Assembly: GCF_041346945.1 (NCBI RefSeq)
Contig: NZ_CP166850.1
Coordinates: 3,534,001-3,598,000 of the forward strand
Direction: 5' to 3'
DNA from: Amycolatopsis sp. cg9
GTDB taxonomy: Bacteria; Actinomycetota; Actinomycetes; Mycobacteriales; Pseudonocardiaceae
Length of the DNA: 64,000 nucleotides
Below are positions 15,081 through 22,870 of the stretch, piece after piece. The notes beneath the pieces were generated by a model. It did not search any database. It had not been told where the DNA came from and worked only from the letters and a program-made list of their open reading frames with translations. Position 1 is the stretch's first letter, and each line of letters begins with the position of its first letter. The translations under genes and the position numbers were made by a program.

Positions 15081-15659
15081 GTGGCTTATCCGGACGATTT
15101 GCTCAGCGAGCAAGAGCACGTCGTGGTGCACAGTCACCCGCACTTCAAGATGCTGATCTTCCCGACGCTCGCGTTCCTGGTCACCCTGGGCGCGGGCATC
15201 TGGCTCGCGATCCTCGCGAAGGACGCCGGCTCGCCGTGGAACACGGTCGGGCTGATCGCCATCGCGGTCGTCGCGCTCGTGCTGATCGTGTGGCTGTTCC
15301 TGGCCCCGCTGGTGCGCTGGCGGACCACCCACTTCATCGTGACGACGGACCGCCTCATCGCCCGCGAGGGCGTGCTCAAGCGCACCGGCATCGACATCCC
15401 GATGGGTCGCATCAACAGCGTCCAGTTCGAGCACGGCCTGCTGGACCGGGTGTTCGGCTGCGGCACGCTGATCATCGAGTCCGCGTCGGACGAGCCGCTG
15501 CGGTTCGAGGACATCCCGCACGTGGAAAAGGTGCACACGGTGATCTACCGCGAGGTCAACGACAACCCGTACGACGACTACCGGCCGGGCGCCCAGCAGA
15601 CCGCGCCGCTGCCGCCCCAAGGTGGCGGGCACCCGCCCCGCGGCGAGCGACGTCGCTGA
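15081..15659 (+). CDS. PH-domain (bPH2/YdbS-like) membrane protein
   Basis: 192 residues. After a short polar head (DDLLSEQEHVVVHSHPHFKML) come two membrane helices (IFPTLAFLVTLGAGIWLAILA and TVGLIAIAVVALVLIVWLFLAPL). A bacterial PH domain follows (FIVTTDRLIAREGVLKRTGIDIPMGRINSVQFEHGLLDRVFGCGTLIIES) and then a Pro-rich tail. Such proteins are common beside birA in actinobacteria; the role is unknown, perhaps a membrane scaffold. GTG at 15081 is chosen because upstream in-frame sequence is non-coding-like. The TGA overlaps the ATG of the HMG-CoA lyase gene by 1 bp. Confidence 0.85.
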   Translation: MAYPDDLLSEQEHVVVHSHPHFKMLIFPTLAFLVTLGAGIWLAILAKDAGSPWNTVGLIAIAVVALVLIVWLFLAPLVRWRTTHFIVTTDRLIAREGVLKRTGIDIPMGRINSVQFEHGLLDRVFGCGTLIIESASDEPLRFEDIPHVEKVHTVIYREVNDNPYDDYRPGAQQTAPLPPQGGGHPPRGERRR

Positions 15660-16588
15660 TGGGCACTCGCGAACTGGGCCTGCCGGAACGCTCGCCCGCG
15701 GTGGCCGAGCTGCCGGAGCGGGTCACGATCTGGGAGGTCGGCCCCCGGGACGGCCTGCAGAACGAGAAGACGATCGTCCCCGTCGAGGTCAAGCTCGAGT
15801 TCCTCGACCGGCTCGCCGGCGCCGGGCTCACCACGCTCGAGGCGACCAGCTTCGTGCACCCCAAGTGGGTGCCGCAGCTCGCCGACGCCGAGCAGCTGCT
15901 CGCCGGGCTCGACCGCCGCGAAGGCGTCCGGTACCCGGTGCTCGTGCCGAACGAAAAAGGCCTGAACCGGGCCCTCGACGCCGGGGTCGAGCACATCGCG
16001 ATCTTCGCCAGCGCCACCGAGACGTTCGCGCGCAAGAACCTCAACTCGTCGCTGGACGAGCAGTTCGCGATGTTCGAGCCGGTCGTCACGCGGGCCCGGG
16101 AAGCCGGCCTGGACGTGCGCGGGTACCTCTCGATGTGCTTCGGCGACCCGTGGGAGGGCGTCGTGCCGGCCAAGCAGGTCGCCGCCGCCGGGCGCCGCCT
16201 GCTCGACATGGGGTGCTCGCAGCTGTCGCTGGGCGACACCATCGGCGTCGCGACCGCCGGCCAGGTCGAAAACCTGATCGGGCTGTTCGGCGATGTCGGT
16301 ACTTTGGCCGTGCACTTCCACGACACCTACGGTCAGGCTCTCGCGAACACGCTGGCGGCGCTCCGATGTGGAGTGTCGACTGTGGACTCTTCGGCGGGTG
16401 GGCTGGGCGGCTGCCCGTACGCCGAGTCGGCGACCGGGAACCTGGCGACCGAGGACCTGGTCTGGATGCTGGACGGTCTCGGGGTGGCGACCGGTGTCGA
16501 CCTCGACGCGCTGGTGGCGGCCAGCTCCTGGATGGCGGGACAGCTGGGCCGCCCGAGCCCGTCCCGCGTGGTCAACGCGCTGAGCTGA
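15659..16588 (+). CDS. mvaB: Hydroxymethylglutaryl-CoA lyase
   Basis: 309-residue TIM-barrel enzyme that splits HMG-CoA into acetoacetate and acetyl-CoA in leucine degradation. Key motifs are VTIWEVGPRDGLQNE (metal Asp and catalytic Arg), FVHPKWVPQLAD, LSLGDTIGVAT, VHFHDTYGQALAN (metal-binding His pair) and the signature GGLGGCPYAESATGN with the active-site Cys. The ATG shares one base with the preceding stop. An open frame continues in phase upstream, but it is a shadow of the PH-domain gene. A TNT-domain gene follows on the same strand. Confidence 0.93.
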   Translation: MGTRELGLPERSPAVAELPERVTIWEVGPRDGLQNEKTIVPVEVKLEFLDRLAGAGLTTLEATSFVHPKWVPQLADAEQLLAGLDRREGVRYPVLVPNEKGLNRALDAGVEHIAIFASATETFARKNLNSSLDEQFAMFEPVVTRAREAGLDVRGYLSMCFGDPWEGVVPAKQVAAAGRRLLDMGCSQLSLGDTIGVATAGQVENLIGLFGDVGTLAVHFHDTYGQALANTLAALRCGVSTVDSSAGGLGGCPYAESATGNLATEDLVWMLDGLGVATGVDLDALVAASSWMAGQLGRPSPSRVVNALS

Positions 16589-16625
16589 CGCGGACCACGG
16601 TGCACGACCGAGCCGGAGGATGTGG

Positions 16626-17528
16626 GTGACGGAGCCTTCCGAGGCGGGCGAGGACGACCTCGACACGGGGCCGGTGCGACTGCCCGGGTACGAGGACGCC
16701 CCGACGCCGCCCTCGGGCAGTCCCGCCGCGTGGCCGCACGCCGTGTCGCCGTTGCTGCCGCCGTTCCCGCTGCCCCCGGCCCCGCCGATGCCCGCGGCCC
16801 CGCCGCCCCCGGTGTCGCCGGCGCCGATCGCGCCCGCGCCGCTGCCGCCGCTGGGTTCGCCGCGCACCGAGCGGGAAAGCGTTGTCGCGCTGTTCCTGGT
16901 GCACATGTTCCCGATCGGGCACCTGCCGGTCGCCATGGACAAGCCGGCGCGGCAGCTGCCGCTGCCGGACGACCCGGAGGGCTTCGGCCCGAACGACCAC
17001 CCGGACGCCCGGCTGATCTTCGACGACCAGGCGCTCACCAACGTCACGGCGGGCTTCCGCCGGTCGCCGACCGCGCCGTCGCGGCCGGTGCCGCGGCACC
17101 TGACCGAGGGCTACGTGCCGTACGCCCACGCGACGCAGGCGGTGTGGATCCGCCGGTTCGTCGTCGGGCACAGCGAGCTCGGGCCCGAATACGCGTGGCC
17201 GCCGGGCGACCACTACCCGGAGGGCAGCGTCGACCACGGCGAGCCGGTGATGGTCCCGATGAACACCGTGCTCGACCGCTTCGGCCCGGCGTACGGGCGC
17301 GTGTTCTTCGCCGACGGCACGCCGTTCGCGGAACGCTCGCTGCCGCCGGGGATGCTGGACGCCGAGTACCGCCGGTACGTCGTGGTGCGCGCGGTGCCGA
17401 TGTGGCGCTCGGAGACGGCGAACTGGTTCGGACAGGTCGGCGGGGGTACCCGGTACCGTGCCCTGCTGGCCGCGGACGAGCTCGTGACCCTCGGCTACCT
17501 CGCCGAGGCCAAGGGGGAAGAGGATTGA
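16626..17528 (+). CDS. TNT (tuberculosis necrotizing toxin)-domain protein
   Basis: 300 residues. An acidic N-terminus is followed by an extended Pro-rich stretch (about residues 35-75). The rest carries a C-terminal TNT-type NAD+-glycohydrolase fold: VLDRFGPAYGRVFFADGTPFAERSLPPG, then YVVVRAVPMW and NWFGQVGGGTRYRALL. In characterised TNT the conserved GGxxQY-type segment supplies a catalytic Gln; here the residue is Arg (GGGTRY), so activity may be altered or lost. No signal peptide or membrane segment; export, if any, would need a specialised route. I choose GTG 16626, 6 bases after GGAGG, over the ATG at 16620 that touches it. The next gene overlaps by 1 bp and is a candidate immunity partner. 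Confidence 0.75.
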   Translation: MTEPSEAGEDDLDTGPVRLPGYEDAPTPPSGSPAAWPHAVSPLLPPFPLPPAPPMPAAPPPPVSPAPIAPAPLPPLGSPRTERESVVALFLVHMFPIGHLPVAMDKPARQLPLPDDPEGFGPNDHPDARLIFDDQALTNVTAGFRRSPTAPSRPVPRHLTEGYVPYAHATQAVWIRRFVVGHSELGPEYAWPPGDHYPEGSVDHGEPVMVPMNTVLDRFGPAYGRVFFADGTPFAERSLPPGMLDAEYRRYVVVRAVPMWRSETANWFGQVGGGTRYRALLAADELVTLGYLAEAKGEED

Positions 17529-17788
17529 TGAACACCCAGTCGATCCAGCGCTGGCTAGGCGTGCTGGGCGTGCCGCCGGAGGTCGTTTCGCTCGGCGCCG
17601 AGGTCGACAACGCCTGGTGCCTGATGCAGGGCGAGGACGAGGCGTGGGAGGTGTTCTGGCGGGAGCAGGGCAACCGCTACGACTGGGCGCGGTTCACCAG
17701 CGAACAGGTCGCGTGCCACTACCTCTTCGGCCGGCTGGCCTGGGCCCAGGTGGCTCGCGGGGCGGTCGGCCTGCTCCCGGGTTCTTAA
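17528..17788 (+). CDS. Small protein, candidate antitoxin/immunity partner of the TNT protein
   Basis: 86 residues, acidic, no membrane segment, many aromatics (WLGVLGVPPEVVSLG, NAWCLMQGEDEAWEVFWREQ, CHYLFGRLAWAQVARG). I do not recognise a family. Its TGATG overlap with the TNT gene and the GAGG ribosome-binding site 4 bases upstream indicate tight cotranslation. A small acidic partner encoded directly after a toxin domain is the usual arrangement for immunity proteins, but the assignment is inference. The last 4 bp overlap the convergent hisN gene. Confidence 0.6.
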   Translation: MNTQSIQRWLGVLGVPPEVVSLGAEVDNAWCLMQGEDEAWEVFWREQGNRYDWARFTSEQVACHYLFGRLAWAQVARGAVGLLPGS

Positions 17789-18570
17789 CGCTTGAGGGTC
17801 CGCAGCGCCTCGTCGTGCAGGAGGCCGTTGGTCGACAACGCGCTCCCGTTGTCGTAGCGCCCGACGCCGTCCAGGTCGCTGAACCGCCCGCCCGCCTCGG
17901 TGACGATCACCTGCGCCGCCGCGACGTCCCACGGGTTCACGATGCACTCCGCCGCGACGTCCACCGCGCCCTCCGCGACCAGGACGTGCGACCAGAAGTC
18001 GCCGAACGCGCGCGATTCCCAGCACGCGTTCACCAGGTCCAGGTACTTTTCGCGCGAGTGGTACTCGACCCACGAGTTCAAGTCCGTTGTGGACAGATAA
18101 GCGTCCGAAAGGGACGAAACACCGGAAACCGACAGCCGGCGGGTCCCCGCGGAATCCGACGAGAACGCGCCGGACCCCGTGGCCGCCCACCAGCGGCGGC
18201 CCAGCAGGGGCGCGCTGATCAGGCCGACCACCGGGTCGCCGTCCTCGACGAGCGCGATCAGCGTCGCCCAGACGGGTACCCCGCGGAGGAAGTTCTTGGT
18301 CCCGTCGATCGGGTCGAGCACCCACGCGCGGCCGGTCGCCGCGGAACCGCCGCGCTCTTCGCCGAGCACCGCGTCGGCCGGGCGTTCCGCCGCCAGCAAG
18401 TCGCGGATCGCGTCCTCGACCGCGGTGTCCGCGTCGGTCACCGGCGTGCGGTCGGGTTTGCGCGACACCGCCAGGTCCAGGGCGCGGAACCGCGCCGTCG
18501 TGATCGCGTCGGCGGCGTCAGCCAGCCGGGTGGCGAGGGCCAGATCATCTCCGTAGCCAGGCACGGTCAC
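17785..18570 (-). CDS. hisN: Histidinol-phosphatase, inositol-monophosphatase family
   Basis: 261-residue Mg2+-dependent phosphatase. Metal-binding motifs are VLGEERGG, AWVLDPIDGTKNFLRGVP and the C-terminal NPWDVAAAQVIVTEAGGRFSDLDG. The sequence follows the actinobacterial HisN pattern (TPVTDADTAVEDAIRDLLA near the N-terminus), which removes phosphate from L-histidinol phosphate. A broader inositol- or nucleotide-phosphatase activity cannot be excluded without the fit to HisN profiles. GTG start at 18568-18570. It is divergent from a response-regulator gene 36 bp away. Confidence 0.87.
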   Translation of the reverse strand: MTVPGYGDDLALATRLADAADAITTARFRALDLAVSRKPDRTPVTDADTAVEDAIRDLLAAERPADAVLGEERGGSAATGRAWVLDPIDGTKNFLRGVPVWATLIALVEDGDPVVGLISAPLLGRRWWAATGSGAFSSDSAGTRRLSVSGVSSLSDAYLSTTDLNSWVEYHSREKYLDLVNACWESRAFGDFWSHVLVAEGAVDVAAECIVNPWDVAAAQVIVTEAGGRFSDLDGVGRYDNGSALSTNGLLHDEALRTLKR

Positions 18571-18593
18571 GATGGTTTCACGCCCTCGCGCCG

Positions 18594-18599
18594 TAGAGT
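18594..18599 (+). promoter_or_regulatory. Putative -10 (TAGAGT), leaderless start
   Basis: Seven bases before the GTG at 18607 of the response-regulator gene. Confidence 0.45.
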
Positions 18600-18606
18600 T
18601 GACCAG

Positions 18607-19308
18607 GTGAGCATGGTCCTACTTGCCGAAGACGATCCGGCCATCGCCGAACCGCTCTCCCGCGCCCTCGAACGCGAGGGATACGAGATCCACGTCGTCA
18701 CCGACGGCCCTTCGGTCCTCGACGCCACCGCCGCCCAGCGAGTCGACCTGCTCGTGCTGGACCTCGGCCTGCCCGGGATGGACGGCTTGGAGGTGTGCCG
18801 GCGGCTGCGCGCCAACGGCACCGAGCTGCCCGTCCTGATGCTCACCGCCCGCACCGACGAGGTCGACTTCGTCGTCGGCTTGGACGCGGGTGCCGACGAC
18901 TACGTCGCGAAGCCGTTCCGGCTCGCCGAGCTGCTGGCCCGGATCCGCGCGCTGCTGCGCCGCCGGGTGCCCGAGGTGCTCGAGGCGGGCGGGGTCCGGA
19001 TGGACGTCGGCGCCCGGCTCGTCACCGTCGACCTGCACGAGGTGCAGCTGGCGAACAAGGAGTTCGAGCTGCTGCGCGTGCTGATGAGCCGCGCCGGGCA
19101 GGTCGTCAGCCGCGACGAGATCCTGGCCGAGGTCTGGAACGACCTCGAGTCGAAGACCTCGAAGACCCTCGACATGCACATGTCGTGGCTGCGGCGGAAG
19201 CTCGCCATCGCCGCCGACGAAGCCGCGGGCCGCACCAGCAAGGCCCACGACGGCGAACGGCGGATCGCGACCGTCCGCGGTGTCGGCTTCCGCTTCAACG
19301 CCGAATAA
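18607..19308 (+). CDS. OmpR-family response regulator
   Basis: 233 residues. Receiver domain: acidic pocket in AEDD near the N-terminus, phospho-acceptor Asp52 in LLVLDLGLPGMDG, and Lys in DDYVAKPFRLAELLARI. Winged-helix DNA-binding domain: LANKEFELLRVLMSRAGQVVSRDEILAEVW, then TLDMHMSWLRRKL and ATVRGVGFRFN. GTG 18607 fits the leaderless -10; the ATG two codons later has AGGTGA before it and is an equal alternative. The cognate kinase gene follows after 3 bp. Confidence 0.93.
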   Translation: MSMVLLAEDDPAIAEPLSRALEREGYEIHVVTDGPSVLDATAAQRVDLLVLDLGLPGMDGLEVCRRLRANGTELPVLMLTARTDEVDFVVGLDAGADDYVAKPFRLAELLARIRALLRRRVPEVLEAGGVRMDVGARLVTVDLHEVQLANKEFELLRVLMSRAGQVVSRDEILAEVWNDLESKTSKTLDMHMSWLRRKLAIAADEAAGRTSKAHDGERRIATVRGVGFRFNAE

Positions 19309-19311
19309 GCC

Positions 19312-20595
19312 GTGCGCCGCCGCATCCTGCTGGCCATCCTGCTCGCGGTCGCCGTCACCGCGGCGGTCCTCGGCATCCCGCTGGGCATCGTGGCGAGCTG
19401 GCAGATCGAGTCGAGCTACCGCGAAACGCTGGCCGAGAACGCCCGCGCGGCGGCGGCGATCCTCGACACCGAAATCGCCAACGGCCAGGAGATCGACCTC
19501 GACCAGGTGCGCGCTGCGGTCCCGGCGAACGGGCTGCTGACCGTGCGGGCCAGCGGCCAGATCGAGAAGCGCTACGGCAGCGACCCGGGCAGCGTCACCG
19601 TCACCGAGACGGCCGACCTCGCCCGCGACGGCAAGGTGGAGATCGCCGTGCCCGCCGGGCCGATGCACGAGCGGCAGACGACGGTGACGCTCGTCGTCAT
19701 CCTGCTGGTGCTGCTGTCGATCGGGACCGGCGCGGTGGTGGCGATCGCGACGGCGCGCCGGCTCGCGAAACCGCTGCGGCACGTCGCCGAACGCGCGGCC
19801 CGCCTCGGTGGCGGCGACTTCCGGCCCGACCCGAGCCGCTACGGCGTCGGCGAGCTCGACATGGTCGCCGAGGCGCTGGACGCGTCCGGGACCGCGCTCG
19901 CCCAGCTCGTGCAACGGGAACGCCAGCTCGTCGGCGACGTCTCGCACCAGCTGCGCAGCCGGCTGACGGCGTTGCAGCTGCGGCTGGAACCGCTCACCGT
20001 GCACCCGGACGAAGAGGTCGCCGACGAGTCGAAGGCCGCCCAGGAGCAGGCGGACCGGCTCGCCGAGGCGCTGGACGAGCTGCTGGCGGCGGCGCGCGCG
20101 GCCCGCGAGGTCGGCGCGGAGCCGGTCGACCTGCCCACGCAGCTGCCCGAAATGGCCCAGGAGTGGCGGGAACTGCTCCGCGCGGAGGGCCGCAACCTCC
20201 GGACGCGCCTGGCCGACGGGCTGATGGCGCGCGCCACGCCCGGCCGGCTCCGCGAGGTCATCGGGGTCCTGCTCGACAACGCGCTGCGCCACGGCTCGGG
20301 CACGGTGACGCTGGTCGCCCGCCGCGGCGACGCCGAGGGCACGGTGGTGATCGAGGTGAGCGACACCGGCTCCGGCGTGCCCGACGAGCTCGCCCCGCAC
20401 ATCTTCGAACGCGGCTTCTCCGGCGGCGGCTCCACCGGCGTCGGACTGGCGCTGGCCCGAGCGCTGGTGGAGGCCGACGGCGGGCGGCTGGAGCTGTCCA
20501 ACCGCCGCCCGGCCGTCTTCAGCTTGTTCCTCAAGGTCCCGCGGCCCAGCGACGTCCCGGAAGTCCGCTGGCCCGCCGAACGCGTCCCGCGCTAG
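19312..20595 (+). CDS. Membrane sensor histidine kinase (HAMP-HisKA-HATPase)
   Basis: 427 residues. TM1 is at the N-terminus (ILLAILLAVAVTAAVLGIPLGIVA), followed by a periplasmic sensor of about 95 residues, TM2 (TVTLVVILLVLLSIGTGAVVAI), a HAMP linker and the dimerisation helix. The acceptor is His212 in LVGDVSHQLRSRLTALQLRL; most relatives have LRTPL here. ATPase boxes: EVIGVLLDNALRHG (N), IEVSDTGSGVPDE (G1), FERGFSGGGSTGVGLALARALVEADGG (F/G2). Forms a two-component system with the regulator just upstream. Confidence 0.93.
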   Translation: MRRRILLAILLAVAVTAAVLGIPLGIVASWQIESSYRETLAENARAAAAILDTEIANGQEIDLDQVRAAVPANGLLTVRASGQIEKRYGSDPGSVTVTETADLARDGKVEIAVPAGPMHERQTTVTLVVILLVLLSIGTGAVVAIATARRLAKPLRHVAERAARLGGGDFRPDPSRYGVGELDMVAEALDASGTALAQLVQRERQLVGDVSHQLRSRLTALQLRLEPLTVHPDEEVADESKAAQEQADRLAEALDELLAAARAAREVGAEPVDLPTQLPEMAQEWRELLRAEGRNLRTRLADGLMARATPGRLREVIGVLLDNALRHGSGTVTLVARRGDAEGTVVIEVSDTGSGVPDELAPHIFERGFSGGGSTGVGLALARALVEADGGRLELSNRRPAVFSLFLKVPRPSDVPEVRWPAERVPR

Positions 20596-21230
20596 ATCAA
20601 CCCTTCCCGCAGCGCGTACGCGACGGCGTGCGACCGGTTGCGCAGCTGGAACCGGTTGGTCACGTCGTGCAGGATGCTCTTCACCGTGCGCTGCGAATAG
20701 CACAGCTGGTCGGCGATCTCCTGCGTCGAGTACCCGGCCGCGACCAGCCGGAGGACCTCCGTCTCCCGGTTGCTCATCCCGCCCATCTGCAGGCCGCGCG
20801 GCTGGAGGACCTGGCGCTGCAGCCGGGAAACCCGGTTGAGCAGCCGGCCGAGCAGATCGGGCGGCAGCGCGCCCTCGCCCGCCGCGGCCGCCTTGATCAG
20901 CCGGACGAGCACCTCCGGCCCGGCGTCGGCGCGGCGGGCGACCGCGCAGACGCCGTGCTCGACGGCGTTGAGGACCTCGTTGTCGTCGACTTCGCCCGCG
21001 ATCAGCACGATGCGGGTGAAGCCCTGGTGGTGCAACGCGGACAGCAGCTGGGTCATCGTCTCGTCGAGCCGGTCGGCGACCAGCAGCGCGACCACGGCGG
21101 GACCGGCCGCGTCCCCGTCGACCACCCGGACCTCGTCGCGCGAACGCAGCGCCACGCAGACGCCGTTGTGCAGGATCGGATCGGTGGCGCGGACCACCAC
21201 CGGCGTCCTGTCGGATTCGAACATCGTCAC
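20592..21230 (-). CDS. Stand-alone LuxR-family regulator
   Basis: 212 residues. The N-terminal 130 residues have a receiver-like fold but without the acidic phosphorylation site (VVVRATDPILHNGVCVALR; LLSALHHQGFTRIVLIAGEV), so it is probably phosphorylation-independent. The C-terminal helix-turn-helix is clear: MSNRETEVLRLVAAGYSTQEIADQLCYSQRTVKSILHDVTNRFQL. GTG at 21228-21230 has AGGGG five bases upstream; ATG two codons later is an alternative. The 3' end overlaps the convergent kinase gene by 4 bp. A NarL-type regulator gene lies upstream on the same strand, so the pair may work together. Confidence 0.85.
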   Translation of the reverse strand: MTMFESDRTPVVVRATDPILHNGVCVALRSRDEVRVVDGDAAGPAVVALLVADRLDETMTQLLSALHHQGFTRIVLIAGEVDDNEVLNAVEHGVCAVARRADAGPEVLVRLIKAAAAGEGALPPDLLGRLLNRVSRLQRQVLQPRGLQMGGMSNRETEVLRLVAAGYSTQEIADQLCYSQRTVKSILHDVTNRFQLRNRSHAVAYALREGLI

Positions 21231-21342
21231 CCATTCCCCTCGAACGGTGCGAAGGGGTACACCCCCCACGTCACCACAGTGCCCGTCGAGGTGTCCCGGG
21301 CGCATGGGACCGGCGTCCCGATGTTGCCCGGAAAGCTGCCCG

Positions 21343-21987
21343 TCAGGACCGGCCGAGGCCCGCGTCCCTGGCCCGGACGATCGCCCCGGCGCGGTCGGTG
21401 ACGTGCAGCTTGGCGAAGACGTTCGAGATGTGGTTGCGGACGGTCTTGGGGCTCAGGCACAGCGTGTTCGCGATGACGCCGTTGCTGTGCCCGGCCGCGA
21501 TCAGCTCCAGCACCTCGCGCTCGCGCGTGGTCAGTTCGGGGAACACCGGCTCGCTGGCCGGCGCGGGCTGGTTGAAGAAGCCGAGCACGCGGTTGGCGAT
21601 GTCGGGCCCGAAGATGGCTTCCCGCCGCGCCACCGCCTGCACCGCGCGGATGATCTCGTCCGGCTCGGCGTCCTTGAGCAGGTAGCCCCGGGCACCGGCG
21701 CGCATCGCCGCGAAGACCGACTCGCTTTCGTCGGCCATCGTCAGCATCAGCACGCCGGTGTCCGGGTTGGCCGTCACGATGTGCCGGGCCGCCTGGATCC
21801 CGGAGAGGTCGGGCAGGTGCAGGTCCATGACGACGACGTCCGGGCGCAGCGCGGCGGCGGCGTCGACCGCGTTCGCGCCGCTCGCGGCCTCGCCGACGAC
21901 CTCGATCCCCGGCTCGTTCCCCAGCAGCGTCACCACGCCGAACCGGAACAGCGGGTGGTCGTCCACGACCAGGACGCGCAGGCCCAT
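21343..21987 (-). CDS. NarL/FixJ-family response regulator (orphan)
   Basis: 214 residues. Receiver domain with Asp9/Asp10, phospho-acceptor Asp55 (VVVMDLHLPDLSG) and Lys in GYLLKDAEPDE. The C-terminal LuxR helix-turn-helix is LTTREREVLELIAAGHSNGVIANTLCLSPKTVRNHISNVFAKL. No histidine kinase gene lies beside it; the LuxR gene downstream on the same strand is 112 bp away. It may be served by a remote kinase. ATG at 21985-21987. Confidence 0.92.
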   Translation of the reverse strand: MGLRVLVVDDHPLFRFGVVTLLGNEPGIEVVGEAASGANAVDAAAALRPDVVVMDLHLPDLSGIQAARHIVTANPDTGVLMLTMADESESVFAAMRAGARGYLLKDAEPDEIIRAVQAVARREAIFGPDIANRVLGFFNQPAPASEPVFPELTTREREVLELIAAGHSNGVIANTLCLSPKTVRNHISNVFAKLHVTDRAGAIVRARDAGLGRS

Positions 21988-22005
21988 CCCGTCACCTCCC
22001 CGCCG

Positions 22006-22860
22006 TCACCCCCTGTAAGGGTAGGGGAATGCGGCCGCGTTCTCACGTGCCCATTTCGCGAAGTTCAGCGGCGGCCTGCCGAGCACGCGTTCCACGGTGT
22101 CGAAAACGACGTGTTCGCGCTCGGCGGACTCCCGCTTGAGCGCGAAGAAACCGTCGACGGCTTCGGCGGGCCAGCCGTACTTGCGCATCATGCGCGCACG
22201 AGCGGCGCTTTGCGGTTCTTCGACGTATTCGATCGGGCGACCGAGAGCGTCGGAAAGGATCGCGACCTGCTCCGCGGTGGTGAGGGCTTCGCCGCCGGTG
22301 AGTTCGTAGGTCGCGCCTTCGTGGTCCGGCGTCGTGAGCGCGAGGGTCGCGACCGCGGCGATGTCCCGGACGTGGACCAGCGCGGACGCCGGGTCGCCTT
22401 CGGGTGCGTACACGGTGTTCTCTTCGCGGATCGAGTCGCACCAGGCGAACCGGTTGTCCATGAAGGCGCCGGGCCGCAGGATCGTCCAGGCCGGTCCGGC
22501 TTCCCGGATCGCCTGCTCGGCTTCGGCGTGGGTGCGCGTGATCGGGTCCGTCTGTCCGAAGTGGACACCGGTGGTGGACAGCTTGACCAGGTGCGTGGCC
22601 CCGGCCCGGGCGGCGGCCTGCGCGACCGCCGCTTCCCGGCCGGCGCTGTGCCCCTGCGTCAGCACGAAAACGCGGTCCGAGCCGTCGAGCAGCGCGGGCA
22701 GGTCGGCGGTGTCCAGGTCGCCCCGCACGACTTCGGCGCGCGGGTCGATCCGGGCCTTCGCCGGGTCGCGGGTCAGGGCGCGGACGGCGGCGCCGGCGTC
22801 GAGGAGGGCGGGGACGAGGGCGCGGCCGACCTTGCCGGTGGCGCCGAGGACGAAGATCAT
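22006..22860 (-). CDS. NmrA/TMR-like NAD(P)H-binding protein
   Basis: 284-residue atypical short-chain dehydrogenase of the NmrA type. The Rossmann motif IFVLGATGKVGRALVPALL is at the N-terminus, followed by ALTRDPAKARIDPRAEVVRGDL, VFVLTQGHS, and TYELTGGEALTTAEQVAIL in the C-terminal half. There is no classical YxxxK active site, so it is probably a redox sensor or an azoreductase/quinone-reductase-like enzyme. The ATG at 22858-22860 follows the MFS gene by 10 bp, so the two are cotranscribed and perhaps share a substrate. Confidence 0.82.
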   Translation of the reverse strand: MIFVLGATGKVGRALVPALLDAGAAVRALTRDPAKARIDPRAEVVRGDLDTADLPALLDGSDRVFVLTQGHSAGREAAVAQAAARAGATHLVKLSTTGVHFGQTDPITRTHAEAEQAIREAGPAWTILRPGAFMDNRFAWCDSIREENTVYAPEGDPASALVHVRDIAAVATLALTTPDHEGATYELTGGEALTTAEQVAILSDALGRPIEYVEEPQSAARARMMRKYGWPAEAVDGFFALKRESAEREHVVFDTVERVLGRPPLNFAKWARENAAAFPYPYRG

Positions 22861-22870
22861 CGTGGTTCTC

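Noticed and set aside
15008..15658. N-terminal extension of the HMG-CoA lyase
   Set aside because: It is the frame-shifted shadow of the PH-domain gene; the lyase has a normal start at 15659 and normal length.
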